This document shows, one piece after another, positions 41,720 through 51,649 of a stretch of DNA of 64,000 nucleotides. Under the pieces are notes generated by a model, which was not told the origin of the DNA, did no database searches, and saw only the letters and a program-made list of their open reading frames with translations. Positions within the stretch are counted from its first letter, which is position 1. Every line of letters starts with the position of its first letter. Both the position numbers and the translations under genes were made by a program. The stretch is from Pectobacterium carotovorum (GTDB taxonomy: Bacteria; Pseudomonadota; Gammaproteobacteria; Enterobacterales; Enterobacteriaceae): positions 4,278,001 to 4,342,000 of the forward strand of contig CP066552.1 of assembly GCA_016415585.1 (NCBI GenBank), in the 5' to 3' direction.

Positions 41720-41831
41720 TGTGACAATTATCATCATATTGTTAGGCTCGTCACGCATAAATGTTTTTATTTGGTTAACCATTGGCTGATTTGTTTGTTT
41801 TCGATTATTATAATGCTCGAAAACGAACATT
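41720..41831 (+). promoter_or_regulatory. glpD control region: CRP-like site and GlpR operator
   Basis: TGTGA-N6-TCATC (41720-41735) resembles a CRP site. AATGCTCGAAAACGAACATT (41812-41831) is a close match to the GlpR consensus palindrome WATGTTCGWTAWCGAACATW. The operator lies about 30 bases before the glpD start, fitting repression by the GlpR encoded nearby. Both sites are inferred from consensus. Confidence 0.7.
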
Positions 41832-41860
41832 TTGATTTATTCGAGGGTGGAGGAAGAAAC

Positions 41861-43360
41861 GTGGAAACCAAAGATCTAATCGTTATCGGCGGCGGAATTA
41901 ACGGTGCAGGCATCGCCGCAGATGCGGCTGGGCGAGGGTTATCAGTCCTGTTGTTGGAAGCGCAGGATCTTGCCTGTGCCACGTCCTCCGCCAGTTCCAA
42001 GCTGATTCACGGCGGCCTGCGTTACCTTGAGCACTATGAGTTTCGTTTGGTCAGCGAAGCACTGTCCGAGCGCGAAACGCTGCTGAAAATGGCTCCGCAC
42101 ATTATTTTCCCCATGCGCTTTCGTTTGCCCCATCAGCCGCACCTGCGTCCGGCCTGGATGATTCGTATCGGCCTGTTCATGTACGACAACATTGGCAAAC
42201 GCGTCAGCCTGCCCGCCAGTAAAGGCCTGAAATTCGGCGCAGATTCTGTGCTTAAGCCTGAGCTGAAACAGGGCTTTGAATATTCTGACTGCTGGGTGGA
42301 CGATGCGCGTCTGGTGGTGTTAAACGCGCAGGAAGTGACAAAACGCGGTGGGGAAGTCCGTACCCGCACCAAAGTCACTCGCGCTCGCCGTGAGCAAGGC
42401 GTGTGGATTGTGGATGCGGTTGATTCACTGACCGGCGAAACCTTCACCTGGCGCGCCAAAGGTCTGGTGAACGCCACGGGTCCGTGGGTGAAAGAATTCT
42501 TTGATGACGGCCTACAGCTGAAATCGCCTTACGGCATCCGTTTGATCAAAGGCAGCCACATTGTGGTGCCAAAAGTCCATAACCAGCCGCAAGCGTATAT
42601 TCTGCAAAACAAAGATCACCGTATTGTGTTCGTAATCCCGTGGCAGGATGACTACTCAATCATCGGCACGACCGACGTGGAGTACAAAGGCAATCCGCAC
42701 GATGTGAAGATCGATGATAACGAAGTCGGCTACCTGTTGGATGTGTATAACGACCATTTCAAACAGCAGCTTACGCGTGATGATATCGTCTGGACTTACT
42801 CTGGCGTGCGTCCACTGTGTGATGACGAATCCGATTCTCCGCAGGCGATTACCCGTGACTACACGCTGTCAGTCGATGATGATAACGGTCAGGCTCCACT
42901 GCTTTCCGTATTTGGCGGCAAGCTGACGACATACCGTAAGCTGGCAGAACACGCGCTGGATAAGCTGCACAAATACTACCCGCAAGCGGGTAAAGCCTGG
43001 ACGAAAGGTGCAGTACTGCCGGGTGGCGATATCGCTGGCACGCGTGATGACTACGCCGCCGCGCTGCGTCGCCGCTTCAATCTGCCTGAATCACTGACGC
43101 GCCGTTACAGCCGCACCTACGGTTCAAACAGCGAACTGATTCTGGCAAACGCGAAAGGTCTCAGCGATCTGGGTGAAGATTTCGGCCATGACCTGTATGA
43201 AGCAGAGCTACGTTATCTGGTCGAAAAAGAGTGGGCTGTCACGCTGGACGACGTCATCTGGCGCCGTACCAAACTGGGCATGCGCTTTGATGACGCCCAG
43301 AAACAACGCGTCAGCGACTGGCTGGCAAACCATTACCAGCAGATGGCAAAAGCGGGTTAA
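41861..43360 (+). CDS. glpD: Aerobic glycerol-3-phosphate dehydrogenase (GTG start)
   Basis: GlpD oxidises glycerol-3-phosphate to dihydroxyacetone phosphate at the inner membrane and reduces ubiquinone. The 499-residue flavoprotein starts with the FAD-binding G-G-G-I-N-G-A-G-I-A-A-D-A-A-G-R-G motif and contains S-K-L-I-H-G-G-L-R-Y-L and the F-G-G-K-L-T-T-Y-R segment. The GTG at 41861 has GGAGGAAG eight bases upstream and gives the family start V/M-E-T-K-D-L; an upstream ATG at 41771 would run through the GlpR operator. A strong hairpin follows. Confidence 0.97.
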   Translation: METKDLIVIGGGINGAGIAADAAGRGLSVLLLEAQDLACATSSASSKLIHGGLRYLEHYEFRLVSEALSERETLLKMAPHIIFPMRFRLPHQPHLRPAWMIRIGLFMYDNIGKRVSLPASKGLKFGADSVLKPELKQGFEYSDCWVDDARLVVLNAQEVTKRGGEVRTRTKVTRARREQGVWIVDAVDSLTGETFTWRAKGLVNATGPWVKEFFDDGLQLKSPYGIRLIKGSHIVVPKVHNQPQAYILQNKDHRIVFVIPWQDDYSIIGTTDVEYKGNPHDVKIDDNEVGYLLDVYNDHFKQQLTRDDIVWTYSGVRPLCDDESDSPQAITRDYTLSVDDDNGQAPLLSVFGGKLTTYRKLAEHALDKLHKYYPQAGKAWTKGAVLPGGDIAGTRDDYAAALRRRFNLPESLTRRYSRTYGSNSELILANAKGLSDLGEDFGHDLYEAELRYLVEKEWAVTLDDVIWRRTKLGMRFDDAQKQRVSDWLANHYQQMAKAG

Positions 43361-43374
43361 TTGCTCCAGCCCTA

Positions 43375-43403
43375 CTTCTCGATCAGGCCTCCTGATCGAG
43401 AAG
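43375..43403 (+). terminator. Hairpin after glpD
   Basis: A perfect 13-bp stem (CTTCTCGATCAGG and its complement) with a CCT loop lies 14 bases after the glpD stop. The downstream tract CCTTCCT is poor in T, so it may work as a 3' stabiliser as much as a terminator. Confidence 0.75.
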
Positions 43404-43726
43404 CCTTCCTACTATAAATAGCAGACGTCCAAAATACTCTTATCGTACGAACCCTGTTCTCCGATGATGATTGAGTCTTTTTGATTCGCCCTCTAATTTA
43501 TTCCCCATGAGATTATTTCAATATTAATCAATGGACTTGCTTAGTTTTAGTCCTTTTTTGTGCTATTGACTCTGAAAAAATCTTGTTATCCTTTACGCGT
43601 ACTGTCTTAAAAGGAATAGCGTCAAGGATGCCACATGGAACGTTTTCATTACTCTTCACACCGCTTCAACCCTGCAACCTTCTTGTCTCCCACGACGTGA
43701 ACACACCGACTCTCCGCTCAACTTAA
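43404..43726. promoter_or_regulatory. Region upstream of the DUF3304/DUF2235 module
   Basis: These 323 bases, locally AT-rich, have no convincing gene. A 19-codon frame starts at an ATG (43635) with AAGGA upstream and ends near 43700; it may be a leader peptide or the remains of a truncated gene. The promoter for the module is expected here. Confidence 0.4.
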
Positions 43727-44005
43727 ATGTTTTGCGCTTTTCGCCTGCGTAGCGTGGTTATCAATGTGATGCTTTATCAACTTGTCGAGCAACACGAGGC
43801 ACTCTGGCGAGCAACGCCTACTCACTCTGTGGTAATGGAGGATAGCATCAGACATTTCCCACCCAGTGAAAGAATGAACATCGTTCGCAAGGCGCTGAGA
43901 AAAGCCGATCAGGCTGGTGCGATAGAAGCTCAAAGACGGCTGTGGGCATTAGTCTATCTGGAAGGTGGTCGTCAGGCTTTAGAAAAACAAAAGGGACGAA
44001 CATGA
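43727..44005 (+). CDS. Small hypothetical protein upstream of the DUF3304 gene
   Basis: A frame of up to 92 residues whose C-terminal half is charged and helical (K-A-L-R-K-A-D-Q-A-G-A-I-E-A-Q-R-R-L). No family is recognised. No good ribosome site precedes the possible starts at 43727, 43769 or 43835, so the start is uncertain. Its stop overlaps the ATG of the DUF3304 gene by 4 bases, which argues that at least the 3' part is translated and coupled. It may be the tail of a gene that has lost its 5' end. Confidence 0.5.
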   Translation: MFCAFRLRSVVINVMLYQLVEQHEALWRATPTHSVVMEDSIRHFPPSERMNIVRKALRKADQAGAIEAQRRLWALVYLEGGRQALEKQKGRT

Positions 44006-44520
44006 GTGCGGCAAATGGTTTGATTAGAGCAATCTCGGGGTTGATAACGGCGATATGGCAGATCTTGCCGCGCTGGGGGCGGTGGGTGGCAAGCATTCTG
44101 CTGGTACTTTGGCTGGGCTGGACGTTTCTGATTCAGGAACGGCATGGCGGAGCGTCAATCGTTGTTCATTCGGTGATCGATCGCCCCATTAGCTATGTGT
44201 ACGTCAATGGCAATATGGGTAGCAATACTGATGCGTTTGATGGATTTCATGCAGGAGGAGGAGGAAGCGCTGGCCCCTATCGGATAGATGGGGACAAGGT
44301 CAATATTAAATGGGAACTTGCGATGACTCGTAAACAATATGATGAGCTTGGATATCGTCCAGAGATCCACTCTGTGGTCTTACCGATGCCTAAACGAGAT
44401 AAGGGGCAGAATGGTTTCTGTGTGCTGATGTTACCTGATAATAAACCGATGATTCGGTGGGCTGAAAGCTGTGTCGTTGAAATGGATAGCATCGTCGATA
44501 CCTATAGAACAAGGAGATAA
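44002..44520 (+). CDS. DUF3304 membrane-anchored protein, likely immunity partner
   Basis: The 172-residue product has one N-terminal membrane segment (about 27-47, rich in Trp, Leu and Ile) and a soluble beta-rich domain matching DUF3304: S-V-I-D-R-P-I-S-Y-V-Y-V-N-G, G-G-G-G-S-A-G-P-Y, W-A-E-S-C. Such proteins commonly sit beside Tle1/DUF2235 lipase-type effectors of type VI secretion and are taken to be their periplasm-facing immunity proteins. The ATG at 44002 has GGGA upstream. It is followed after 5 bases by the effector-like gene. Confidence 0.75.
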   Translation: MSAANGLIRAISGLITAIWQILPRWGRWVASILLVLWLGWTFLIQERHGGASIVVHSVIDRPISYVYVNGNMGSNTDAFDGFHAGGGGSAGPYRIDGDKVNIKWELAMTRKQYDELGYRPEIHSVVLPMPKRDKGQNGFCVLMLPDNKPMIRWAESCVVEMDSIVDTYRTRR

Positions 44521-44525
44521 ATAAG

Positions 44526-46238
44526 GTGGATTGGGATGATCTTGAATGTCGCGTTGCGCGTGAAGAGAGCCGCCATCAGGCGGGGATAGGCACCTGCTCT
44601 CTGGCGTTACAGATAGGTTTCTTCTTCGATGGTCTGAAACGCAATATCAATGTGGATGAAGAAAGCCAGCGTCTGACTAACGTGGGCCGTTTGTTTCGTG
44701 CTCACCCTCTGGAGATAAAAGCAGGTCTTACCTCTTCGTATTCTTACGCCAAAATTTATGTCCCCGGCCTGGGAACCCCCCTTGACGATACGCCGTCCGA
44801 GAGACTAGATAGCATTATGGACGCCAGACAGAAGGCGCTGCCTGAGGACTATGCCGATGCACTGGTTGAACAGGGGAAAGAAACGGCGGTCGATACCGTT
44901 AGGGGTGCTTTTAAGGGAGACTGGAGTCAGGCGCTCTCCAATAAACTGGACGACCTGCGGACCATGAAGAGTGGCCTCGACGCTGCAGCGTCCGCTGCCA
45001 AAAAGGCGGTAACCCGCTCGTTGCTCGAGGCCGCCGAGCCTATTCGGGATAATCCGATCGTGGCTGAGTTGCTCATGACTGGCGTTGATGCGCGGGTGGA
45101 TTCAGCAAAGAACCAATTCAAGCTAAACGTGGCGGATGTAAAAAAAATTAATCAACTGCCCATCAAATTGATCCAGATTTCGGTGTTCGGTGCCGATCTG
45201 GGAGCGGCGTTGGCTCGGCGCTTTATCGACGAGTTATTGGAGTCGGTCTGTACCAAGGTGGGAAACGAATACCGTTATGAGGACAGTAAAGTCGAGGTCA
45301 TTTTTGCTGGCCTGTTCGACTGCACGCGCCGCAGCTCGCTGGACATGGGGGATACGGTGGCAACCGTCTCTGACGGAGCCGGACTCGTTGCCCGGCACCC
45401 TGTTGTTGGCATGATCACCACGGCTTTTGGCGCGAAAGTGATTGCGTTCGATAAACCTCTTCATCCGGCAGTAAAAAACGCCTTGCACCTGATAGCGGCA
45501 CATGAACGGCGAGAATCCCGTCCTCTGTTGCCGTTGGGGCCGCTCAAATCAGGCTGGCGTGAAGTGCTCTGCCCCGGCATCAGTGAAGATGTGACGGGTG
45601 GGCTGCTCCCCAACGAACAGCGCCCCAGCGCCGAGCTGTGTCGGGTGCCGCTGCGACAGATGTTCGAAACGGCGCGCAAGGCACAGGTGCCTTTCCCCAA
45701 TTTTCTCACTCTTGATGCTAAAAACCCACGAGTAGCCCAATATTTCATCATGCAGGATAGCCGGCTGGGCTACTCGGCGAAGGCATACAGTGAGTTCTAC
45801 AGCAAATGGGTGGGGCAAATGAACCCGACACCGGAAGCGTTTGAACTGCACATGATCCACTATTGCGTTTGGCTGGGGGAAAAACTGCATGATTACAAGA
45901 TACTCCGTCAAAACACGACAGGCAGTGAGCGGGAGAAGCTGAACGCGCAGTGGGGCTGGTTGATACAGGTCGGGCGCGATGCGGAGAACGTGTTGAGAAG
46001 CCGGGGGCTGCGCCGACAGATGTATCAGGGAGCCAATTTGGTGAAGTTTTTTGATGAAACTAAGCGAGTGCCGCGTGAGGTAGATATTTTCTTCAATTAT
46101 TTTATGCACGATTTTGCGTCAGAGGAACTCAAGTTCGCTACGCTGAACGATCAGGCGGGTACGATGTTGAGGAACAATAACTTCTTCGTCCCACGCGGAA
46201 TCGAGATAGTTGCTGCCGATGACGAAGCTGCTGCATGA
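44526..46238 (+). CDS. Tle1/DUF2235-like type VI effector-type protein with Asp in place of the nucleophile Ser
   Basis: The 570-residue protein begins at a GTG with AAGGAG upstream. It starts with I-G-F-F-F-D-G-L-K-R-N, the DUF2235/Tle1 alpha/beta-hydrolase entry strand, and has a long helical insertion (about 90-190). The nucleophile elbow, normally G-F-S-R-G-A in Tle1 phospholipases, reads F-G-A-D-L-G-A-A, so Ser is replaced by Asp. F-D-C-T-R-R-S follows, where other members have V-F-D-T-V. No signal peptide is visible. No vgrG, hcp or PAAR gene is next to it, so it is an orphan module between glpD and glgP. The enzymatic activity is uncertain. Confidence 0.7.
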   Translation: MDWDDLECRVAREESRHQAGIGTCSLALQIGFFFDGLKRNINVDEESQRLTNVGRLFRAHPLEIKAGLTSSYSYAKIYVPGLGTPLDDTPSERLDSIMDARQKALPEDYADALVEQGKETAVDTVRGAFKGDWSQALSNKLDDLRTMKSGLDAAASAAKKAVTRSLLEAAEPIRDNPIVAELLMTGVDARVDSAKNQFKLNVADVKKINQLPIKLIQISVFGADLGAALARRFIDELLESVCTKVGNEYRYEDSKVEVIFAGLFDCTRRSSLDMGDTVATVSDGAGLVARHPVVGMITTAFGAKVIAFDKPLHPAVKNALHLIAAHERRESRPLLPLGPLKSGWREVLCPGISEDVTGGLLPNEQRPSAELCRVPLRQMFETARKAQVPFPNFLTLDAKNPRVAQYFIMQDSRLGYSAKAYSEFYSKWVGQMNPTPEAFELHMIHYCVWLGEKLHDYKILRQNTTGSEREKLNAQWGWLIQVGRDAENVLRSRGLRRQMYQGANLVKFFDETKRVPREVDIFFNYFMHDFASEELKFATLNDQAGTMLRNNNFFVPRGIEIVAADDEAAA

Positions 46239-46280
46239 TCGTTGCAACTCTAAACACGGCTCTCCCCCAACCTTAGTAAA

Positions 46281-46311
46281 CAGGCGTTCATTGAACGCCT
46301 GTTGTCTTTTT
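46281..46311 (+). terminator. Rho-independent terminator after the DUF2235 gene
   Basis: CAGGCGTT and AACGCCTG (extendable to ten pairs) form a hairpin followed by TTGTCTTTTT, 42 bases after the stop. Confidence 0.88.
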
Positions 46312-46326
46312 AAAACTTAGTCATAA

Positions 46327-46344
46327 GAGAGAAGCCCTTCTCTC
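46327..46344 (-). terminator. Hairpin after glgP (end of the glg operon)
   Basis: GAGAGAAG and CTTCTCTC form an 8-bp stem with a 2-base loop directly after the glgP stop on the minus strand. A looser T-rich stretch follows about ten bases on, so termination is plausible but not strong. Confidence 0.55.
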
Positions 46345-46345
46345 A

Positions 46346-48793
46346 TCACAACCGTATCGGTTTGATATTCCAGATGTCTTTTGCGTATTCGCCAATGGTA
46401 CGGTCAGACGAGAAATAGCCCATGTTGGCAATATTCTGGACGGCACAGCGCGCCCATTCGTCCTTGTTCTGATACAGCTCATCCACCCGATCCTGCGTAT
46501 CCACATAGCTGCGATAGTCTGCCAGTAACTGGTAGTAATCACCAAAATTCACCAGTGAATCAAACAGATCGCTGTAGCGTCGGCTATCGTCAGGGTTGAA
46601 AACGCCCGTGGTGATTTGCGTCAGCACGCGGTGTAATTCTTCGTCCTGATCGTAATATTGCCGTGGGTTGTAACCGTTCTGCCGTAGCGCTTCGACCTGA
46701 TCGGCCGTGTTGCCGAAGATAAACATATTCTCTTCGCCAATATGTTCCAGCATTTCGACATTCGCCCCATCCAGCGTGCCGATCGTCAGTGCGCCGTTCA
46801 GCGCAAATTTCATATTACTGGTCCCGGATGCTTCCGTTCCCGCCAGCGAGATCTGTTCAGAGAGATCCGCTGCTGGGATGATCAGCTGCGCCAGACTCAC
46901 GCTGTAGTTCGGGATGAAGACCACTTTCAGCCGATCGTGCAGGGTCGGATCGTTGTTGACCACCTTCGCGACGTCGTTGATCAAGTTAATAATGTGCTTC
47001 GCCATGTAATAAGCTGACGCCGCCTTGCCCGCAAAAATGACGACACGCGGCACACGCTCGACCTCGGGGTCATCCTTAATGCGGTTATAGAGTGTCATGA
47101 CGTGCAACACGTTCAGCAGTTGGCGCTTATATTCGTGAATACGCTTGATCTGCACATCAAACAGCGATTCCGGGTTAACCACAATATTCAGGTTTTCCGC
47201 CATATAGTTCGCTAAACGCACTTTATTCTTCAGCTTCACCTTGCTGATTTTCTGCACAAATGCCGGATAATCGATGTGCTGTTTCAGTTCGCTCAACTGG
47301 CTCAGATCGGTGCGCCAAGTCTGCCCAATGGTGTCATCCAGAAGCTTGGAAAGCGACGGGTTGGCCAGCGCCAGCCAGCGTCGCGGCGTCACACCATTGG
47401 TTTTATTACAGAAGCGGTTGGGGAAAAGTCGGGCAAAGTCGGCAAACAGGGACTGCACCATCAGATCCGAATGCAGCTCCGATACGCCGTTCACCTTATG
47501 GCTGGCGACCACGGCCAGCCACGCCATCCGCACTTTACGCCCGTTGTTTTCATCAATGATGGAGACTCGCGCCAGCAGCTCGTTGTCATCAGGGACTTCT
47601 TTCTGGACGTACTCCAGAAAATGTTCGTTAATTTCGAAAATCAATTGCAGATGGCGCGGCAGAATTTTACCCAGCATATCAACCGGCCAGGTTTCCAGCG
47701 CTTCCTGCATCAGCGTGTGGTTGGTATAGGAGAAGACTTTCCTCACCACGGTCCACGCCTCTATCCATTTGAATTTATGCTCATCAATCAGCAAACGCAT
47801 CAGCTCAGGGATGGCCAGCACCGGATGCGTATCGTTCAGGTGGATGGCGAACTTCTCCGCCAAATTGGCGTAGGTCTTATGCATCATCCAGTGGCGGCTC
47901 AGAATGTCCTGCACTGTAGCGGAAACCAGGAAGTATTCCTGACGCAGACGCAGCTCGCGGCCTGAATAGGTGGAATCATCGGGATACAGCACACGCGACA
48001 CGTTTTCCGAGTGGTTTTTATCTTCCACCGCCGCAAAATAGTCGCCCTGATTGAATTTACCCAGATTGATTTCGTTACTGGCCTGCGCGCCCCACAGACG
48101 CAGTGTATTGGTGGCATCCGTATCAAAACCGGGAATGATTTGGTCGTAGGCACAGGCAATAACTTCTTCCGTTTCCAGCCAGCGCATTTTGCTGCCTTCC
48201 TGCTGGATTCGGCCGCCGAAGCGCACTTTGTAACGCGTGCTATGACGGGGGAATTCCCACGCATTACCGTATTCCAGCCAGTAGTCCGGCGATTCCGCCT
48301 GCTTGCCGTTAACAATATTTTGTTTAAACATGCCGTATTCGTAGCGAATACCGTAGCCGCGCCCCGGCAGCGCCATCGTCGCCAGCGAATCCAGGAAGCA
48401 GGCAGCCAGACGCCCCAGGCCGCCATTCCCTAAGCCGGGATCGTTTTCTTCCTGTAGCAGATCGTCCAGTTCCAGCCCCATACCATCCAGCGCGGCCTTC
48501 AGATCGTCATACAATCCCATCGCCAGCAGTGCGTTCGACAACGTCCGCCCCAGCAAAAATTCCATCGACAGGTAATAGACCTGCCGCACATCTTGCGAAA
48601 GCTGTGCCCGATTCGAACGCAGCCAGCGTTCCACCATCCGGTCACGCACGGCCAGCAGCGTGGCGTTCAGCCAGTCATGTTTATTCGCAATGGAGGGATC
48701 TTTCCCTACGCTAAACATGAGCTTGTAAGCAATGGAGTGTTTCAGCGCTTCCACACTGAGCGTTGGTGAAGTATAGATAAACGGCGAGTTCAT
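46346..48793 (-). CDS. glgP: Glycogen phosphorylase
   Basis: GlgP removes glucose-1-phosphate units from glycogen ends. The protein is 815 residues, the E. coli length, from the ATG at 48793 (M-N-S-P-F). ATG at 48802 and TTG at 48808 are in-frame alternatives. PLP-site motif [14 protein letters not shown] is intact. It is last in the operon glgB-X-C-A-P and is a paralogue of the malP product in this window. Confidence 0.97.
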   Translation of the reverse strand: MNSPFIYTSPTLSVEALKHSIAYKLMFSVGKDPSIANKHDWLNATLLAVRDRMVERWLRSNRAQLSQDVRQVYYLSMEFLLGRTLSNALLAMGLYDDLKAALDGMGLELDDLLQEENDPGLGNGGLGRLAACFLDSLATMALPGRGYGIRYEYGMFKQNIVNGKQAESPDYWLEYGNAWEFPRHSTRYKVRFGGRIQQEGSKMRWLETEEVIACAYDQIIPGFDTDATNTLRLWGAQASNEINLGKFNQGDYFAAVEDKNHSENVSRVLYPDDSTYSGRELRLRQEYFLVSATVQDILSRHWMMHKTYANLAEKFAIHLNDTHPVLAIPELMRLLIDEHKFKWIEAWTVVRKVFSYTNHTLMQEALETWPVDMLGKILPRHLQLIFEINEHFLEYVQKEVPDDNELLARVSIIDENNGRKVRMAWLAVVASHKVNGVSELHSDLMVQSLFADFARLFPNRFCNKTNGVTPRRWLALANPSLSKLLDDTIGQTWRTDLSQLSELKQHIDYPAFVQKISKVKLKNKVRLANYMAENLNIVVNPESLFDVQIKRIHEYKRQLLNVLHVMTLYNRIKDDPEVERVPRVVIFAGKAASAYYMAKHIINLINDVAKVVNNDPTLHDRLKVVFIPNYSVSLAQLIIPAADLSEQISLAGTEASGTSNMKFALNGALTIGTLDGANVEMLEHIGEENMFIFGNTADQVEALRQNGYNPRQYYDQDEELHRVLTQITTGVFNPDDSRRYSDLFDSLVNFGDYYQLLADYRSYVDTQDRVDELYQNKDEWARCAVQNIANMGYFSSDRTIGEYAKDIWNIKPIRL

Positions 48794-48868
48794 AATATTC
48801 ATTCCCAAGTGAGTGTTACCCTACCCTGTCGCTTTCAGATTGCACGAGGATGACGCGCAGCAGGAAAA

Positions 48869-50308
48869 CTAGTGGGTATACAAGCGTTGATATAGCGCAC
48901 CATAAGCCTGAGCAGAAACCTGCCAACCAAAATCCATCGCCATCGCCTGACGCTGCACATAGCGCCATAGCGTGGGTCGGGACCACAACACAAACACACG
49001 ACGAATCGCGCGGGATAGCGATCCCACACTGCAATTGTTAAAGACGAACCCGCTTGCCAGCCCATCCGCCAGATTCTCCAGAGAACAGTCAGCGACTGTA
49101 TCCGCCAGCCCGCCGGTTCGGCGCACCAGCGGCAACGTGCCATATTTCAGGCCGTAGAGCTGTGTTAACCCACAAGGCTCAAATCGGCTTGGCACCATGA
49201 TGACATCCGCGCCGCCAATAATGCGGTGCGAGAAGGACTCATGATAGCCAATCTGTACGCCAACCTGACCGTGATATTCTGCCGCCGCCGCCAGAAAGCC
49301 CTCCTGCAAATCGGCATCTCCTGCGCCCAGCACCACCAGTTGCCCGCCCTGTTCCAGCAGGTCCGGCACCGCGCTTAGCGCGATATCGAGCCCTTTCTGG
49401 CTGGTCAGGCGACTGACGATGGCAAAAACCGGTGCCTTGTCGTCAACCTTCAGGCCCATCGCCGTTTGCAGATGCCGCTTGTTTGCGGCTTTGTCCGCTA
49501 AAGCATCTCGGGTGTAATGGCTGGTGAGTAAAGGATCGTGCGCTGGATTCCAAATCGTTTCGTCTACGCCATTGAGAATACCGGACAGCCGTCCTTCTTC
49601 TTCACGCGTTTTCAGCAAGCCCTCCATGCCGTACCCATAAGCTGGCAGCGTAATCTCGTGCGCGTAGGTTGGGCTCACGGTCGTAATATGGTCAGCGTAG
49701 TACAATCCCGCCTTGAGGTAGGAAATCTGACCGTAAAACTCCAGCCCGTACACCTGAAAGAAATCGCTCGGTAGATGGATATCGGGCATATGCCGGGCAT
49801 CAAACAGCCCCTGATAGGCCAGGTTGTGAACGGTAAAGACCGATTTCGCCGGACGGTTGCGCGCCGCCAGATAGGCACAGGTCAACCCCGCGTGCCAGTC
49901 ATGAGCATGGACAACATCAGGTCGCCAATAGTGATCCAAACCGCATGCCATTTCACATCCCATCCACCCCAGCAGCGCAAACCGCAGGTAGTTGTCGGCA
50001 TAAGCATAAAGCGCCGGGTCGTGATAAGGGCTGCCCGCGCGTTCATACAGCTCAGGCACATCAATCAAATAAATACCGACGCCGTTAAAATGGCCGAACA
50101 GCAACGTGACATGCCCCGCGAAGGTATCCAGCTCACGCACGACCTCTAGGTTAGCGATGCCTTTTTTCAGATCGGGGAAGGCAGGCAGGATGACACGGGC
50201 ATCCATCCCCGCCGCAATCTGCGCGCCGGGCAACGCACCAGCCACATCAGCCAGTCCACCGGTTTTCAATAGTGGAAATAGCTCTGAACAAACATGTAAG
50301 ACCCGCAT
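48869..50308 (-). CDS. glgA: Glycogen synthase (ADP-glucose)
   Basis: GlgA adds glucose from ADP-glucose to the growing alpha-1,4 chain. The 479-residue GT5 enzyme starts at the ATG at 50308, giving M-R-V-L-H-V-C-S-E. The ADP-glucose motif K-T-G-G-L-A-D-V follows, and the C-terminal [13 protein letters not shown] and [18 protein letters not shown] are intact. A longer frame to 50428 runs into glgC and is not used. GGGAG lies five bases before the start. Confidence 0.97.
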   Translation of the reverse strand: MRVLHVCSELFPLLKTGGLADVAGALPGAQIAAGMDARVILPAFPDLKKGIANLEVVRELDTFAGHVTLLFGHFNGVGIYLIDVPELYERAGSPYHDPALYAYADNYLRFALLGWMGCEMACGLDHYWRPDVVHAHDWHAGLTCAYLAARNRPAKSVFTVHNLAYQGLFDARHMPDIHLPSDFFQVYGLEFYGQISYLKAGLYYADHITTVSPTYAHEITLPAYGYGMEGLLKTREEEGRLSGILNGVDETIWNPAHDPLLTSHYTRDALADKAANKRHLQTAMGLKVDDKAPVFAIVSRLTSQKGLDIALSAVPDLLEQGGQLVVLGAGDADLQEGFLAAAAEYHGQVGVQIGYHESFSHRIIGGADVIMVPSRFEPCGLTQLYGLKYGTLPLVRRTGGLADTVADCSLENLADGLASGFVFNNCSVGSLSRAIRRVFVLWSRPTLWRYVQRQAMAMDFGWQVSAQAYGALYQRLYTH

Positions 50309-50336
50309 TATTACTCCCGTTTTGTTCCGATGGTGT

Positions 50337-51614
50337 TTACAGCTTTTCCAACATTGATCGTGTGACCAGCACGATCCCCTCTTCCGAACGGTAAAAACGG
50401 CGGCTATCCTCTTCCGCGTTTTCACCAATCACCATGCCTTCCGGCAAGTGGCAGGCGCGATCGATCACACAACGGCGTAAACGACAGGAGCGCCCCACGT
50501 TGACGTCCGGCAGGATCACCGTCGAATCGATACTGCAAAACGAATTCACCCGCACGCGCGGGAACAGCACCGAATGCGTGACAACAGAACCGGAGACGAT
50601 GCAGCCCCCGGACACCAGCGAGTTCATCGTCATGCCGTGACTGCCGGAACGGTCCTGAACAAATTTGGCGGGCGGCAGCGATTCAATCGCGGAACGAATC
50701 GGCCAGTGCCGATCGTACACATCCAGCTCCGGCGTCACTGACGCCAAATCGAGATTGGCACGCCAGTAGGCTTCCAGCGTGCCGACATCCCGCCAATACT
50801 GGTTTTCATCTTCGCCCGACGTGACGCACGACAGCGTAAAAGGATGCGCCCAGGCCAGACGCTGCGAGACAATCTTCGGGATCAAATCCTGCCCAAAGTC
50901 GTGGGCAGAGTCCGTCGCGTTACGATCCGCTTCCAGTAATTGATAAAGATAGTCCGCATTAAAAACATAGATCCCCATGCTCGCGAGCGCCATATCGGGG
51001 TTATCCGGCATCGGCGTCGGGTTATCCGGTTTTTCAGCAAAATCGAGGATGCGATGCTGTTTGTCCACGCTCATGACGCCAAAGGCGCTGGCCTCTTCTA
51101 TCGGCACGGGCAGGCAGGCGACGGTACATTCCGCGCCCTTCTCCACGTGATCGATCAGCATACGTGAGTAGTCCATTTTGTAGATGTGATCGCCCGCGAG
51201 GATCACCACATACTCCGCACGGTAGCGCCGAATAATGTCGAGATTCTGACAAACCGCGTCCGCCGTTCCCCGATACCAGTGATCGGTAGAATGGCGCTGC
51301 TGCGCAGGAAGCAAATCGACAAATTCGTTCATTTCCGCATTCAGAAATGACCAGCCGCGCTGAATGTGCTGCACCAGCGTATGCGACTGATATTGCGTAA
51401 TCACGCCAATACGGCGGATACCGGAATTCAGGCAGTTAGAGAGCGCGAAATCAATGATGCGAAATTTGCCGCCAAAATGGACGGCGGGCTTGGCACGCAA
51501 TGCCGTCAGCCCTTTCAGTCGCGTTCCACGGCCTCCGGCCAAAATTAATGCCACGGATTTCAAAGGGAGCTGTCTTGCCAACATCAGAGGGTCATGCTTG
51601 TCGTTATTCACCAT
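50337..51614 (-). CDS. glgC: Glucose-1-phosphate adenylyltransferase
   Basis: GlgC makes ADP-glucose from glucose-1-phosphate and ATP, the allosteric control point of glycogen synthesis. The 425-residue protein has the nucleotidyltransferase motif [13 protein letters not shown], the fructose-1,6-bisphosphate site Lys near residue 39-40, the catalytic D-H-I-Y-K-M-D-Y, the F-A-E-K-P-D-N-P substrate site, and a C-terminal left-handed beta helix. It is in the middle of glgBXCAP. Confidence 0.97.
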   Translation of the reverse strand: MVNNDKHDPLMLARQLPLKSVALILAGGRGTRLKGLTALRAKPAVHFGGKFRIIDFALSNCLNSGIRRIGVITQYQSHTLVQHIQRGWSFLNAEMNEFVDLLPAQQRHSTDHWYRGTADAVCQNLDIIRRYRAEYVVILAGDHIYKMDYSRMLIDHVEKGAECTVACLPVPIEEASAFGVMSVDKQHRILDFAEKPDNPTPMPDNPDMALASMGIYVFNADYLYQLLEADRNATDSAHDFGQDLIPKIVSQRLAWAHPFTLSCVTSGEDENQYWRDVGTLEAYWRANLDLASVTPELDVYDRHWPIRSAIESLPPAKFVQDRSGSHGMTMNSLVSGGCIVSGSVVTHSVLFPRVRVNSFCSIDSTVILPDVNVGRSCRLRRCVIDRACHLPEGMVIGENAEEDSRRFYRSEEGIVLVTRSMLEKL

Positions 51615-51649
51615 GGCTATCTCCTGATTATTCTTTTAATGGCTTGCGC

